Under the pieces are notes generated by a model. It was not told where the DNA came from. It saw nothing but the letters and a program-made list of their open reading frames with translations, and searched no databases. 64,000 nt of DNA from Algoriphagus aquimarinus (GTDB lineage: Bacteria; Bacteroidota; Bacteroidia; Cytophagales; Cyclobacteriaceae), in assembly GCF_900112005.1 (NCBI RefSeq), contig NZ_FOKK01000016.1, positions 1 through 64,000 on the forward strand. The letters are read 5' to 3'. Every line of letters begins with the position of its first letter. Within the stretch, counting starts at the first letter, position 1. The position numbers were made by a program, and so were the translations under genes. Below are positions 1-8,938 of the stretch, piece by piece.

Positions 1-54
1 ACTGTAATCTCGTTGGGTTCGCTTAACATACTTACTCTCTTGTTCTTCTTTCAT
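1..54 (-). CDS. Transposase N-terminus (partial, cut by window edge)
   Basis: The first 54 bases, read on the minus strand, give an open frame of 18 codons from ATG, beginning MKEEQESKYVKRTQRDYS. A charged start followed by a KRTQRDYS-type stretch is what I associate with the helix-turn-helix OrfA-type protein of IS3-like elements in Bacteroidota. The rest of the gene lies outside the window, so the family call rests on this short segment and on the IS-like terminus immediately upstream. It could also be another helix-turn-helix protein. Confidence 0.5.
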   Translation of the reverse strand, partial: MKEEQESKYVKRTQRDYS

Positions 55-95
55 AACATTACATTTTGTGTAACGCTATTTCAGGACGGGACACA
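1..95 (-). mobile_element. Terminus of an insertion sequence, IS3-like (partial)
   Basis: Between the transposase start (54) and the proS terminator (111) the minus strand reads TGTGTCCCGTCCTGA from position 95 inward. It looks like an IS end, with a TGT-type tip about 40 bases upstream of the transposase ATG. The element therefore appears to have inserted just beyond the 3' end of proS without damaging it. The other terminal repeat and the target duplication are outside the window. Confidence 0.45.
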
Positions 96-110
96 ATTAC
101 AAATAAAAAA

Positions 111-130
111 AGCCCGGATATTTCCGGGCT
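111..130 (-). terminator. Rho-independent terminator of proS
   Basis: Perfect 8-bp stem AGCCCGGA / TCCGGGCT with a 4-base loop. On the minus strand it is followed by a U-run (A-run 104-110 on the plus strand). It lies directly after the proS stop codon. Confidence 0.85.
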
Positions 131-136
131 TGTTGA

Positions 137-1618
137 TTAGTAGGCTTTTGCAAAAAGGACTCGACCAGTAGAGGGTTGCCCAGTATAGACACAAACTCCT
201 GCTTCTTCCTTTCTGTCTAAAGGAATACATCTTATAGTTGCTTTGGTAAGATCCTTGATTTTCTCCTCAGTCTCAGCAGTTCCATCCCAATGGGCTGACA
301 GGAATCCACCTTTTTCTTCCAATATTTCTTTAAACTCATCCCATGAATTTACCTCTGTAGTCATTTCACCTCTGAAATTGAAAGCTTTTGAATAGATGCT
401 AGTTTGGATTTCATCTAACAAGGCAGTGATTTTATCTGAGATTGGCTCAGAGCTCAATTCAAATTGCTCTTTGGTCAAGGTGTCACGTCTAGCGATTTCA
501 ATGGTACCATTTTCCAAATCTCTTGGGCCAATAGCTATTCTAAGCGGAACACCTTTTAACTCGTGCTCTGCAAATTTCCATCCCGGCTTATAGGTATCAC
601 GATTATCATATTTCCCTGAAACTCCAACTTTGCGAAGCTCAGCTATAATCTCATTAGCTTTCTCCGTGATGGCATCCAGCTCTTCGTCTTTTCTATAAAT
701 AGGTATGATCACTACTTGTATTGGGGCCAATTTTGGAGGCAAAACCAAGCCATTATCATCTGAATGAGCCATAATCAATGCTCCCATCAAACGAGTACTT
801 ACTCCCCATGACGTTCCCCAAACGTATTCAAGGCCGCCTTCTTTGGTAGCAAATTTCACGTCGAAAGCTTTAGCAAAATTCTGTCCCAAAAAGTGAGAAG
901 TCCCAGCCTGAAGAGCCTTTCCATCTTGCATCAAAGCTTCAATACATAAGGTGTCATCAGCTCCCGCAAAGCGTTCGCTTTCAGTTTTTCTTCCTCTTAC
1001 TACTGGCAAAGCCATAAAATCTTCAGCAAACTGTGCATAGACATTCATCATTTGCATGGTTTCCACTTCTGCTTCTTTTTTAGTAGCGTGGGCTGTATGT
1101 CCTTCCTGCCAAAGGAATTCCGTAGTACGTAGAAATAATCTAGTTCTCATTTCCCAGCGAACAACATTTGCCCACTGATTTACCAAAAGCGGAAGATCTC
1201 TATAGGACTGAACCCAATTTTTGTAAGTACTCCAGATAACAGTTTCGGAAGTAGGGCGTACAATTAACTCTTCATCCAATTTAGCATCAGGATCTACGAT
1301 CACTCCACTTCCATCTTCAGCATTTTTGAGTCTATAATGTGTTACTACAGCACATTCCTTGGCAAAGCCCTCTACATGTTTAGCCTCTTTGCTTAGAAAA
1401 GACTTAGGAATAAAAAGTGGAAAATATGCGTTGGAATGACCGGTCTCTTTAAACATCCGATCAAGTTCCGCTTGCATTTTCTCCCATATTGAATAGCCAT
1501 AAGGCTTAATGACCATGCAACCTCTGACAGCGGAATTCTCTGCCAAGTCGGCTTTTTTAACTAATTCGTTGTACCAAAGCGAATAATCCTCGCTTCTCTT
1601 AGGTAGTCCTTTACTCAT
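137..1618 (-). CDS. proS: Proline--tRNA ligase (eukaryote/archaeal-type ProRS)
   Basis: Cytoplasmic class II aminoacyl-tRNA synthetase that charges tRNA-Pro with proline. At 493 aa it matches the short eukaryote/archaeal-type ProRS, which lacks the bacterial editing insertion. Visible landmarks are RPTSETVIW at about 121-129, a motif 2 segment ([20 protein letters not shown]) at about 154-173, motif 3 with [20 protein letters not shown] at about 271-290, and the family's aromatic C-terminus ending in AKAY. The gene stands alone: an IS end lies just downstream and a divergent lipoprotein gene upstream. A TATATTTG box 52 bases before the start suggests its own promoter. Confidence 0.97.
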   Translation of the reverse strand: MSKGLPKRSEDYSLWYNELVKKADLAENSAVRGCMVIKPYGYSIWEKMQAELDRMFKETGHSNAYFPLFIPKSFLSKEAKHVEGFAKECAVVTHYRLKNAEDGSGVIVDPDAKLDEELIVRPTSETVIWSTYKNWVQSYRDLPLLVNQWANVVRWEMRTRLFLRTTEFLWQEGHTAHATKKEAEVETMQMMNVYAQFAEDFMALPVVRGRKTESERFAGADDTLCIEALMQDGKALQAGTSHFLGQNFAKAFDVKFATKEGGLEYVWGTSWGVSTRLMGALIMAHSDDNGLVLPPKLAPIQVVIIPIYRKDEELDAITEKANEIIAELRKVGVSGKYDNRDTYKPGWKFAEHELKGVPLRIAIGPRDLENGTIEIARRDTLTKEQFELSSEPISDKITALLDEIQTSIYSKAFNFRGEMTTEVNSWDEFKEILEEKGGFLSAHWDGTAETEEKIKDLTKATIRCIPLDRKEEAGVCVYTGQPSTGRVLFAKAY

Positions 1619-1669
1619 TGTGGTTGGTTGAGATACAGATTCTGGTTATTTTTGCTAACTTATGCGTGG

Positions 1670-1677
1670 CAAATATA
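1670..1677 (-). promoter_or_regulatory. Probable -7 box of the proS promoter
   Basis: The plus strand reads CAAATATA, i.e. TATATTTG on the minus strand, matching the Bacteroidota primary-sigma consensus TAnnTTTG. It predicts a leader of about 45 nt before the proS ATG. I see no clear TTG -33 element. Confidence 0.5.
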
Positions 1678-1740
1678 AACCAAAAAGTATAACCCTTCAC
1701 TTCTGCTCTCGTATAAGAAAGTAACATTTAAACTTCTACT

Positions 1741-3075
1741 ATGAAGAATTCCTCAATCATAACCTCATCATTTATACTCGGATCACTGATCTTAGTATCT
1801 TGTAGCACAAGCAAATTAGCTAGCTCGGATACCAGTGATAATTTGTATTTCATGGCATCAGATGCTAGAATAGCTACTGAATATGCTGTGCAAAACAATA
1901 ATCCAGAGCAATTCCAGACACTTTCATCCTCTGCAACTGAAACTATCCCTCAGGAAAGCTTTAGTTCAAGAAACGTTAACCCAGACTATATCGCAAGATA
2001 TCAGGCTGAAGAAGGCACTGCTCAAGATGACGTAGTGTACTTCGACGAAGCGAGTGGAGAAGAAAGCAATCCAGATATTAATGCTTACGACAATTATAGA
2101 GTAGGCAGCTCAGGAAATAATTCCAATTTCAGCAATTCTATGGCTTTTAACATGGGGATGATGTATGGAATGAATTCTTTTGGAATGGGTGGATTCTACA
2201 ACCCTTATATGGGTTATGGCTTTAGACCAGGATTTAATATGAATATAGGATTTGGCTTTGGCAATCCATTCTATAGATCTATGTATTATAGACCTTCTTA
2301 TGGTATGATGGGATTCTATGATCCATGGGGACCAGTATATGGTATGGGTGGATACGGATACGGATATCCAGGTTATGGCTATTCTCCAATGTTCTCGAGC
2401 AATCCAATCTATGTACTTCCTGGTGGAGAATATGGAGATCGTCAAGTTGTAAGGGGAGCAAGACCTACAAGAGGTTCATCATTAGCTGCTTCTAGAGGAG
2501 GAAGTATATCTAATGTAGCGCTTCAACCAAGTACTGCCAGAGCTCAGGCAAGAAGAGACGTATTAAATAGCACTAACAGTGCTACCCCAAGACGCTTGGT
2601 TTCTAATTCTGATAATTCAAGAGTTTCAGCTAGAGACTTTAGCTCTTCACAAAATGATTATTATAATTCAAGAGCAAGAGAAGGAAGCTCAAGAAATGTC
2701 GGTTCAGCAGCAATGGATAGATCGGTTTCAAGTTCAAGAAGTGCCATGCCTTCTGCTAGACCAAGTGTAAGTACTTCAAATACTAGATCTATTGATACCG
2801 GTAGAGGTGGTACTGTAAGATCTGCAATACCGTCCAATTCTAGAACATCTAGCCCTTCATATAACAGAAGTAATGTTCCTGCAAGAAGTTCTTCTCCTAC
2901 ATACAATAGAGGAGAGACAAATACTAGAACAGTAACTCCATCAAGAACTAGCACTCCTACTAGTACACCTACGTATACCGCGCCTACTAGAAGCTCCGGT
3001 AGTACTGGGACTTCTACTGGAACTACAAGAACTACTACAACCACCACTACTACAAGAGGCGGACGAGGCAATTAA
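1741..3075 (+). CDS. Low-complexity lipoprotein, function unknown
   Basis: Protein of 444 aa. A signal peptide with a lipobox (LILVSCS, Cys about 21) predicts a lipid-anchored envelope protein. Three zones are visible: a moderately charged N-terminal third; a Gly/Tyr/Met/Phe/Pro-rich centre (about 135-225) with GYGYPGYGY-like runs; and a long Ser/Arg/Thr-rich tail (about 240-444) ending in a near-pure Thr run and RGGRGN. I recognise no catalytic domain. The composition suggests an extended or disordered surface protein. The bias also creates a long antisense frame that is not a gene. It is monocistronic, with a strong hairpin 16 bases after the stop. Confidence 0.85.
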   Translation: MKNSSIITSSFILGSLILVSCSTSKLASSDTSDNLYFMASDARIATEYAVQNNNPEQFQTLSSSATETIPQESFSSRNVNPDYIARYQAEEGTAQDDVVYFDEASGEESNPDINAYDNYRVGSSGNNSNFSNSMAFNMGMMYGMNSFGMGGFYNPYMGYGFRPGFNMNIGFGFGNPFYRSMYYRPSYGMMGFYDPWGPVYGMGGYGYGYPGYGYSPMFSSNPIYVLPGGEYGDRQVVRGARPTRGSSLAASRGGSISNVALQPSTARAQARRDVLNSTNSATPRRLVSNSDNSRVSARDFSSSQNDYYNSRAREGSSRNVGSAAMDRSVSSSRSAMPSARPSVSTSNTRSIDTGRGGTVRSAIPSNSRTSSPSYNRSNVPARSSSPTYNRGETNTRTVTPSRTSTPTSTPTYTAPTRSSGSTGTSTGTTRTTTTTTTTRGGRGN

Positions 3076-3090
3076 TTTCTTTTGACAGTG

Positions 3091-3134
3091 TATTAACAAA
3101 CAAGGCAGTGAGAACACTGCCTTGTTTGTTAATA
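3091..3134 (+). terminator. Perfect 20-bp stem hairpin after the lipoprotein gene
   Basis: TATTAACAAACAAGGCAGTG and its exact reverse complement flank a 4-base AGAA loop. There is no long T-run afterwards, so it may act by stem strength or as a 3' stabiliser. Position and perfection support a transcript-end role. Confidence 0.7.
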
Positions 3135-3253
3135 CCTATTTGATCACCACATCTCAATTTCTTTATTGAGTTTTTTTTCGGAAAAGAATCTGCTTTAAAG
3201 AAACATTTTTACCAGCTACCTACGTTTATTTATTACACCCAAATCAAATCTAA

Positions 3254-4759
3254 ATGAGAATACCCATTCTGGTTTTATCACTATGTTTATTTTCCGCCTC
3301 GTCGCTATTTGCACAGAGTGGATATTATGAAGATGCTTTCAGATTCAGCCAAGTTAAACCCTCTGGTTCAGCCCGTATAATGGGCGTTGGAGGCACTCAA
3401 TGGTCTTTGGGTGGTGATGTTTCAAATATTGCCGGGAATCCAGCAGGCTTAGGCTTCTTTCGCTCATCAGAGGCAAGTGCTACTATTGGCTATACCAACT
3501 GGGGTGTAGAAACCAGTTTTTTAGGACAAAGTAAAAGTTATAATACATCTGACTTCTCTTTACCGAATGTCAGTTTCGTTATGGCAAATCCTAAAGATGA
3601 TTTTGCAAGAGGCTCTTTTAAAGGAGGTTCATTTGGAATCAGTATCCAGAGAATTGCCAATTTCAATACTGAATATGGTTACTTTTCTGATAATCTGGGC
3701 ACCACATCCATTATTGATTTCTATCTACAGGATGCTCAAGGGTTCACTGAAAATCAGGTAGTTAATTTTGGATTGACTGGAATGGCCTACAATACCTACC
3801 AAATAAATCCAAAACTCAACAGTAATGGCAATGTGATTCCAGGAGAATATGAACCTATCAATGGTTTTATTGCTCCGTTTCAGGATGAAAATATCTTGCA
3901 AGAAGGGAGCTCAAGTCAAATATCCTTTGCCTACGGTGCTAATTTCAATTACAAATTATTTGTAGGCGGTTCAGTTGGAATACGGTCATTGAATTTCAAC
4001 TCTCAAAAAACTTATAATGAAGAATTCTCTGAAGGCCCACTGATTAACTCTAGCCTGCAAGAAAACCTATACATAAATGGTGGAGGGGTGAACATCAATT
4101 TAGGCTTGATATATAAGCCAATTGATTACCTGAATTTTGGTTTCACCTTCCAAAGCCCTACTTGGTATGCTTTAAATGATGAATATAGCGCAAGTATGAT
4201 TGCTAATTATGATAATTACGATTATGCCCCCGAAGGCAAGACACTAGGCCTTGAAGAAGATTTTACAGATGTATTTCTAAGCTCTTACAATTTAAACACT
4301 CCTCTTAAAATTGGCGGAGGTGCTACCGTATTCCTAGGCAAGAATGGCTTTATCTCCACTGATGTTGAATGGTTAAATTATAGTGCTGCTAGAATTAAAT
4401 CCAAAGACTTTAATGAGGGACCGGATAATTCAGAAATCCAAAACCTTTATGCTAGTACCATCAATTTCAGATTCGGAGCTGAATTTAGAGTGAGCAATTT
4501 TAGATTTAGAGGAGGTTATGGTTACTATGGCGACCCAATCGCTGATTCAGATTATGATAGAAGTTCACAGCAAATCACTGGTGGCTTAGGTTTGAAAATC
4601 AAAAAATTCTCTGTTGACTTTGCACTGGTGAATCAAAAATTCAATACGCTCTACAGCAGTTATCAAGTATTAGATACTCAAGGAAACAATGTTGGCCCGA
4701 TCACTGAAATCAAAAATAACCAGCTCAACGGTGTACTTACATTAGGTCTTAGTTTTTAA
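3254..4759 (+). CDS. Outer-membrane beta-barrel transport protein, OmpP1/FadL-like
   Basis: Protein of 501 aa with a signal peptide (MRIPILVLSLCLFSASSLFAQ). The mature start carries ALRFSQ-like and SARIMGVGGTQ segments followed by SNIAGNPAGLGFF, a pattern of the OmpP1/FadL/TodX-like and PorV-like barrels of Bacteroidota. Alternating amphipathic strands continue to a C-terminal VLTLGLSF with terminal Phe, the usual Bam signature. The role is probably passage of hydrophobic solutes across the outer membrane; a PorV-like shuttle is the alternative. Its 3' end overlaps the convergent aroK by 11 bases. Confidence 0.85.
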   Translation: MRIPILVLSLCLFSASSLFAQSGYYEDAFRFSQVKPSGSARIMGVGGTQWSLGGDVSNIAGNPAGLGFFRSSEASATIGYTNWGVETSFLGQSKSYNTSDFSLPNVSFVMANPKDDFARGSFKGGSFGISIQRIANFNTEYGYFSDNLGTTSIIDFYLQDAQGFTENQVVNFGLTGMAYNTYQINPKLNSNGNVIPGEYEPINGFIAPFQDENILQEGSSSQISFAYGANFNYKLFVGGSVGIRSLNFNSQKTYNEEFSEGPLINSSLQENLYINGGGVNINLGLIYKPIDYLNFGFTFQSPTWYALNDEYSASMIANYDNYDYAPEGKTLGLEEDFTDVFLSSYNLNTPLKIGGGATVFLGKNGFISTDVEWLNYSAARIKSKDFNEGPDNSEIQNLYASTINFRFGAEFRVSNFRFRGGYGYYGDPIADSDYDRSSQQITGGLGLKIKKFSVDFALVNQKFNTLYSSYQVLDTQGNNVGPITEIKNNQLNGVLTLGLSF

Positions 4760-5279
4760 GCAAACGAATCAATTCAGATACCAATAACTCAGCGGAGAAG
4801 TCTTCACCGCTGAGTTTTATTTTTGATTGGCGATAAAAATAATCTCTTTCAACTAGCAAGCTTTTTAATTTCAAGGTGATTTCACCCTGATCAAGGCCTG
4901 AAAACATAGGCCTATTATGTGCTTTAGAGAGACCGAGCCTCATAGAAATCTCCTCTAATGGAACATCTAAATATACTGATACAGCTTTATCATTGATCAA
5001 GTCCATGTTATCATTGAAGCAGGGACATCCACCTCCAGAAGCCAAAACATAGGAGTCTTCTCTATTCAAAAATTTCTGAAGAACCTCAGTCTCCCATTCA
5101 CGAAATTTACCTTCACCATATCTGGAAAAAACATCCGGAATTGTCATTTGAAAACGGTCCTCAATCAGATGATCAAGGTCATAATACGGGAACTGTAGCA
5201 CTGAAGCAAGTTGTTTTCCAAACGTACTTTTACCTGAACCAGGGAGTCCTACTAAAACGATTTTCAAATCCTTACTCAT
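4749..5279 (-). CDS. aroK: Shikimate kinase
   Basis: Phosphorylates shikimate to shikimate 3-phosphate with ATP in aromatic amino acid biosynthesis; cytoplasmic. The 176 aa show the Walker A loop GLPGSGKST (11-19), a substrate-binding DLDHLIE (34-40), GEGKFRE (about 55-61), the shikimate-binding SGGG (about 81-84) and an NRPMF lid segment. Length is normal. It is the last gene of a three-gene minus-strand operon with the DoxX-like and DUF1599 genes, separated by 3 bases from the former. Its 3' end runs into the convergent porin gene. Confidence 0.95.
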   Translation of the reverse strand: MSKDLKIVLVGLPGSGKSTFGKQLASVLQFPYYDLDHLIEDRFQMTIPDVFSRYGEGKFREWETEVLQKFLNREDSYVLASGGGCPCFNDNMDLINDKAVSVYLDVPLEEISMRLGLSKAHNRPMFSGLDQGEITLKLKSLLVERDYFYRQSKIKLSGEDFSAELLVSELIRLLKN

Positions 5280-5282
5280 CTC

Positions 5283-6383
5283 CTATTTGATGTATAAATC
5301 TATGATTTCACTTGCCTCAGGAGTGTTATTGTGGTGATACTTACCTAGTACCTCACCATTTTTTAGCACTAGAATTCCCGGATTAGATCTGATCATGGTT
5401 TTGACTACAGTAGCATCAGCTTGAAGTGAAAGCACATCCCAGCCTCTTGATTTGGTGAAGTTCTGGATTTCTTCCTGAGAAGCAGCAGCTACAAATACAG
5501 CTTGAACAGGCGAATCTTTCAGTGATTTAACTAATTGATCAATTCTATCAAGGTTTGAATCACTCACTTTAGCCATACTGCTTACCAATATCAATAATTT
5601 GTTTCCTGTGAAGACTTCTTCGGAAAAATCACCATCCTCATTCCAAACTGCGAAATCCGAAATTTTAGGCAATGCATCAGGGTTCTTCAAATTCATTTCA
5701 ACAAACTCGAGACTTTCATCCGATGGATATTGATCAAAGACAACCAGCTCTCCACCCTTTTTCATTACATAGGAATACTGCAAGGGAGATGATGGTTGCA
5801 TATTTTGAGGAATATTCACCCCTATTTTATAGGCTCTAAAATCTATAAAAGGGAGATTACGAACTGCCATTATCGCCAATACAAATGACATCACTAATGC
5901 AGCTACCGTTACGCCTTTAGCCCATTTAGGAGATGTATTGGGTAAATCCAATTGAAACAAAAACAGTATAGAAATCAAAACCAGAAGAATTAAATCTTTG
6001 TAAAAAGATTCCCACGGAGTCAATTTGATTGCATCACCAAAACATCCGCAATCAGTCACTTTATTGAAATATGCGGAGTAAAAGGTGAGAAAAGTGAAAA
6101 ACAAAATCATTAAGCCAAGTGCCCAGACAGTAAATCTGCTCTTAACTCCCAGTATCAACATCACCCCAAGTACTACCTCCACAACTACTAGAAATATCCC
6201 AAGCTCCAATGCAAAAGGCTTCAAATAGATAAAAAACCCAGCTATATCATTTGAGAACACATCAAAGTATTCTTCCAATTTGATCGCGGTTCCTACAGGA
6301 TCATTGACCTTGATCAGTCCTGAAAAAATAAAAAGGCCTCCGACAATAAATCGAATCACCCACAAAAACCCTTGCTTAAACAT
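5283..6383 (-). CDS. DoxX/MauE-like membrane protein with thioredoxin-like C-terminus (BT_3928 type)
   Basis: Protein of 366 aa. The N-terminal half has four to five hydrophobic segments opening with a DoxX-like FIFSGLIKVNDPVGTA and containing TDCGCFGDA, a Cys pair seen in DoxX/MauE-like proteins. The C-terminal half (about 240-366) resembles a thioredoxin/TlpA-like fold (FTGNKLLILVSS... NPGILVLKNGEVLGKYHH) but lacks a CxxC redox motif. A role in periplasmic redox or quinone-linked chemistry is a family-level guess. It overlaps the upstream DUF1599 gene by 8 bases and is followed 3 bases later by aroK, so the three are almost certainly co-transcribed. Confidence 0.8.
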   Translation of the reverse strand: MFKQGFLWVIRFIVGGLFIFSGLIKVNDPVGTAIKLEEYFDVFSNDIAGFFIYLKPFALELGIFLVVVEVVLGVMLILGVKSRFTVWALGLMILFFTFLTFYSAYFNKVTDCGCFGDAIKLTPWESFYKDLILLVLISILFLFQLDLPNTSPKWAKGVTVAALVMSFVLAIMAVRNLPFIDFRAYKIGVNIPQNMQPSSPLQYSYVMKKGGELVVFDQYPSDESLEFVEMNLKNPDALPKISDFAVWNEDGDFSEEVFTGNKLLILVSSMAKVSDSNLDRIDQLVKSLKDSPVQAVFVAAASQEEIQNFTKSRGWDVLSLQADATVVKTMIRSNPGILVLKNGEVLGKYHHNNTPEASEIIDLYIK

Positions 6384-6921
6384 GGTAGTCTAATTTAATT
6401 AAACAAAATACTGCATAATTGATCATATCCTGATAGTTAGCTTCTATACCCTCTGACACTAATGTTTGACCTTGATTATCTTCTATTTGCTTGGTTCGCA
6501 ATAATTTCATCAAAATAATATCAGTCATTGAACTCACCCTCATTTCTCTCCAAGCTTCTCCATAATCGTGATTCTTATTTTCCAAAAGCCCACGGGTTTC
6601 ATTTACCCAGTGATCGTAAGCGGACTCCAGCTCCTCAAAAGGGATCTCCATCCGCTCATCTTTTAAATAACTGATTTGCAGCAGAGCTATCAGACAATAA
6701 TTAATGATACCTACGAAATCATCTTCTATAGGATCATTAACTTTTTGACTCCCTTTCTCCTGTATGGAGCGAATACGCTGAGCTTTAATGAAAATCTGAT
6801 CTGTAATAGATGAAAGCCTAAAAATCCTCCATGCCGTACCATAATCTATAGTCTTCTTACGAAATAGTTCTTTACAACGGCTGATAACTTCCCTATATTC
6901 GTTACTCGTTTGCGTCTCCAA
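6376..6921 (-). CDS. DUF1599 domain protein with internal duplication
   Basis: Protein of 181 aa, all predicted soluble. Two similar halves are visible: KTIDYGTAWRIFRLSSITD followed by QRIRSIQEK, and KNHDYGEAWREMRVSSMTD followed by LRTKQIEDN. This duplicated DYGxAWR-(F/M)R-SS-TD pattern is the DUF1599 (nucleotide-modification-associated) family. The biochemical function is not established as far as I know. It is the first gene of an operon with the DoxX-like gene and aroK, and diverges from folP with only 14 bases between start codons, so both promoters must lie inside coding sequence. Confidence 0.85.
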   Translation of the reverse strand: METQTSNEYREVISRCKELFRKKTIDYGTAWRIFRLSSITDQIFIKAQRIRSIQEKGSQKVNDPIEDDFVGIINYCLIALLQISYLKDERMEIPFEELESAYDHWVNETRGLLENKNHDYGEAWREMRVSSMTDIILMKLLRTKQIEDNQGQTLVSEGIEANYQDMINYAVFCLIKLDYHV

Positions 6922-6923
6922 AG

Positions 6924-6931
6924 TATATTTG
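6924..6931 (+). promoter_or_regulatory. TATATTTG box just upstream of folP
   Basis: Exact TAnnTTTG match ending 4 bases before the folP ATG. If functional, transcription would begin at or next to the start codon, i.e. a leaderless mRNA. No convincing -33 TTG is seen at the usual spacing. Confidence 0.4.
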
Positions 6932-6935
6932 TTTA

Positions 6936-7820
6936 ATGTTTCCTCTACCGGGCAAGTCTTCTAAAATCGAAGATAAATCATTTCCCCAAAAAAACACCCT
7001 TCTAATCGATGGAAGGCTTATCAGTTGGGACAAACCTCAGCTGATGGGAATTGTTAATTTAACGCCCGACTCATTCTTTGAAGGAAGTAGAGCTGAAAAA
7101 TCCTTGGATAAAGTTGCCACTTTAGCGAAGTCGCATATTTCTAACGGCGCTAGCATTCTGGACCTTGGGGGATACAGCAGCAGGCCAGGTGCAGCAGAGG
7201 TGAGTTTGCAAGAAGAAATCGACCGAGTAATTCCTGCAGTCAGATGGATCACAGCTAATTATCCCGAGACATTAATATCAGTTGATACTTTTCGGGCAAA
7301 AGTTGCTAAGGAGGCGATACGTTCAGGTGCACACATCGTAAATGATATTTCGGCAGGGGATTTGGATGAGCAAATGTTAGAAACTGTAGCTAATCTTCAA
7401 GTCCCATATATAGCAATGCATATGAGAGGAAACCCTCAAAACATGCAGAAAAAAACGAATTATTCAGATATTTTGGGAGAAATATTGTATTATTTCACTG
7501 AAAAACTGGAACAATTCAGAAAGTTTGGCATCAAAGATGTAATAATTGATCCTGGGTTTGGATTTGCAAAAACTCTTGAACAAAATTATTTCTTACTAAG
7601 GAACCTTCATCAGTTCCAGACGCTTTCATTACCAGTACTAGTCGGTATTTCGAGAAAATCGATGATATCAAAGGCATTGGACATAAAAGCTGAAGAAGCA
7701 CTGAACGGCACAACCGCATTAAATATGTTTGCTTTGTGTCAGGGTGCAAACATCCTACGAGTTCACGACGTTAAAGAAGCAAACGAAACATTAAAATTAT
7801 ACAACACTTTATACCCTTGA
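6936..7820 (+). CDS. folP: Dihydropteroate synthase
   Basis: Condenses p-aminobenzoate with dihydropterin pyrophosphate in folate synthesis; target of sulfonamides. Of 294 aa, the TIM-barrel landmarks are all present: MGIVNLTPDSFF (about 37-48), DLGGYSSRPGA, SVDTFRAKVA, NDISAG, DPGFGFAKT and VGISRKSM. The N-terminal 20 or so residues before KNTLLIDGRLI are longer than usual, but no nearer in-frame ATG exists before Met37. It is translationally coupled to cdaA, whose TTG start overlaps the folP stop. Confidence 0.96.
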   Translation: MFPLPGKSSKIEDKSFPQKNTLLIDGRLISWDKPQLMGIVNLTPDSFFEGSRAEKSLDKVATLAKSHISNGASILDLGGYSSRPGAAEVSLQEEIDRVIPAVRWITANYPETLISVDTFRAKVAKEAIRSGAHIVNDISAGDLDEQMLETVANLQVPYIAMHMRGNPQNMQKKTNYSDILGEILYYFTEKLEQFRKFGIKDVIIDPGFGFAKTLEQNYFLLRNLHQFQTLSLPVLVGISRKSMISKALDIKAEEALNGTTALNMFALCQGANILRVHDVKEANETLKLYNTLYP

Positions 7821-8698
7821 CATTACTTTTCAAAATAGGATTTTTAGACATCTCCATCGTCAATATCATTGATATTGCCTTGGTTGCCGCCCTATTATAT
7901 CAAGTCTACAAACTCCTTAAAGGAAGTGTAGCTATTAAGATCTTTCTAGGCTTCCTTTCTATTTATCTGATTTATTTATTGGTACGAGCTCTTAGGATGG
8001 AGCTTCTTTCTGCAATTTTGGGGCAGTTCATGGGAGTGGGTGTAATAGCAGCCATCATTATATTTGCTCCAGAAATAAGGAAATTTCTACTTTTAATAGG
8101 TCGATCTTCTTTACTATCAGACGACAATGTCTGGAAGGACATGCTTTTCTTTTGGAGAAAAAAGGATAATTCTCTCTTCAACATCAGTCCCATCATTGAT
8201 GCCTCAAAAACATTGGCAGGTAGTAATACTGGAGCTTTGATGGTTATTTCAAAGAGCACCGAATTGAAGTTTTATGCAGAAAGTGGAGATATTTTGGACG
8301 CAGAACTATCTAAAAGACTTCTTATCTCAATTTTCAATAAATACAGCCCACTTCATGACGGCGCTGTGATCATCCATAACGGCAAAATTAAGGCCGCTCG
8401 CTGTATTTTGCCCGTAACAGAGCGAGAAGTTCCAGCACAATTTGGACTTCGCCACCGCGCAGCTATAGGCATGTCTGAAGCCACCGATGCTATTGTTTTG
8501 ATAGTTTCTGAAGAAACTGGACAATTATCTATGTCCAAAAATGGAAAAATCATTCATAATATGTCCTTCCAAGAAATCAGAGAGACAATCAATGATTATC
8601 TAAATAATCTTGATGTTGATACGCGTTTTGAAGATCTAGAAGAATATGAGATGAAAAAGCGAAGAAAACTTGCAATGACAAGTAAGACAACAACATAA
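7817..8698 (+). CDS. cdaA: Diadenylate cyclase CdaA (c-di-AMP synthase)
   Basis: Makes the second messenger c-di-AMP from two ATP at the inner membrane. The 293 aa begin with three transmembrane helices (about 10-85) and continue with a DisA_N cyclase domain carrying the catalytic DGA (in HDGAVIIHNGKIKAARC) and RHR (in RHRAAIGMSEATDA) motifs. The start is a TTG whose last bases overlap the folP stop (TTGA). The family N-terminus (LLFKIGFL..S...IIDI) begins exactly here and the next ATG is at residue 61, inside the membrane domain. The folP-cdaA pairing is common in Bacteroidota. A terminator follows 7 bases after the stop. Confidence 0.95.
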   Translation: MTLLFKIGFLDISIVNIIDIALVAALLYQVYKLLKGSVAIKIFLGFLSIYLIYLLVRALRMELLSAILGQFMGVGVIAAIIIFAPEIRKFLLLIGRSSLLSDDNVWKDMLFFWRKKDNSLFNISPIIDASKTLAGSNTGALMVISKSTELKFYAESGDILDAELSKRLLISIFNKYSPLHDGAVIIHNGKIKAARCILPVTEREVPAQFGLRHRAAIGMSEATDAIVLIVSEETGQLSMSKNGKIIHNMSFQEIRETINDYLNNLDVDTRFEDLEEYEMKKRRKLAMTSKTTT

Positions 8699-8704
8699 AA
8701 AACG

Positions 8705-8727
8705 GCAAGTTCTCACTTGCTTTTTTT
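8705..8727 (+). terminator. Terminator of the folP-cdaA operon
   Basis: GCAAGT / ACTTGC stem with a TCTC loop followed by seven T, directly after the cdaA stop. Confidence 0.85.
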
Positions 8728-8757
8728 ATGGATTACAATTAGCACCTTAGATGACCC

Positions 8758-8938
8758 TATTTTTGCAGAGGAGCTAACCCGGGAATTTTACACCAAAATA
8801 AGCCCGGACATGAAATATGACTTCCTTTGTTTTCATCAGCACCAAGTTTATTCTTGCTTAAAAAGTAGCTCATGATTTGAAAAAGGCTGTTTCCTATACC
8901 ATATAGTCTTCTTCCAAAGTATAAATTCCCTATTTTTG
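8758..8938 (+). promoter_or_regulatory. Two TATTTTTG boxes and a structured leader upstream of valS
   Basis: CCCTATTTTTGC occurs twice, at 8755-8766 and 8928-8939, each containing TATTTTTG (8758-8765, 8931-8938), the Bacteroidota -7 box. The second is 23 bases before the valS ATG and is the likely promoter. The first would give a leader of about 190 nt containing a hairpin at 8779-8807 (CCGGG, ATTTT, loop, AAAAT, CCCGG). Whether the leader regulates valS is unknown; no short reading frame of note was seen in it. Confidence 0.45.

Noticed and set aside
2661..3071. 136-codon antisense frame in the lipoprotein gene
   Set aside because: It is the mirror of Thr/Ser/Arg-rich codons, giving a Val/Leu-rich artefact; the sense strand has a proper lipoprotein signal and terminator.
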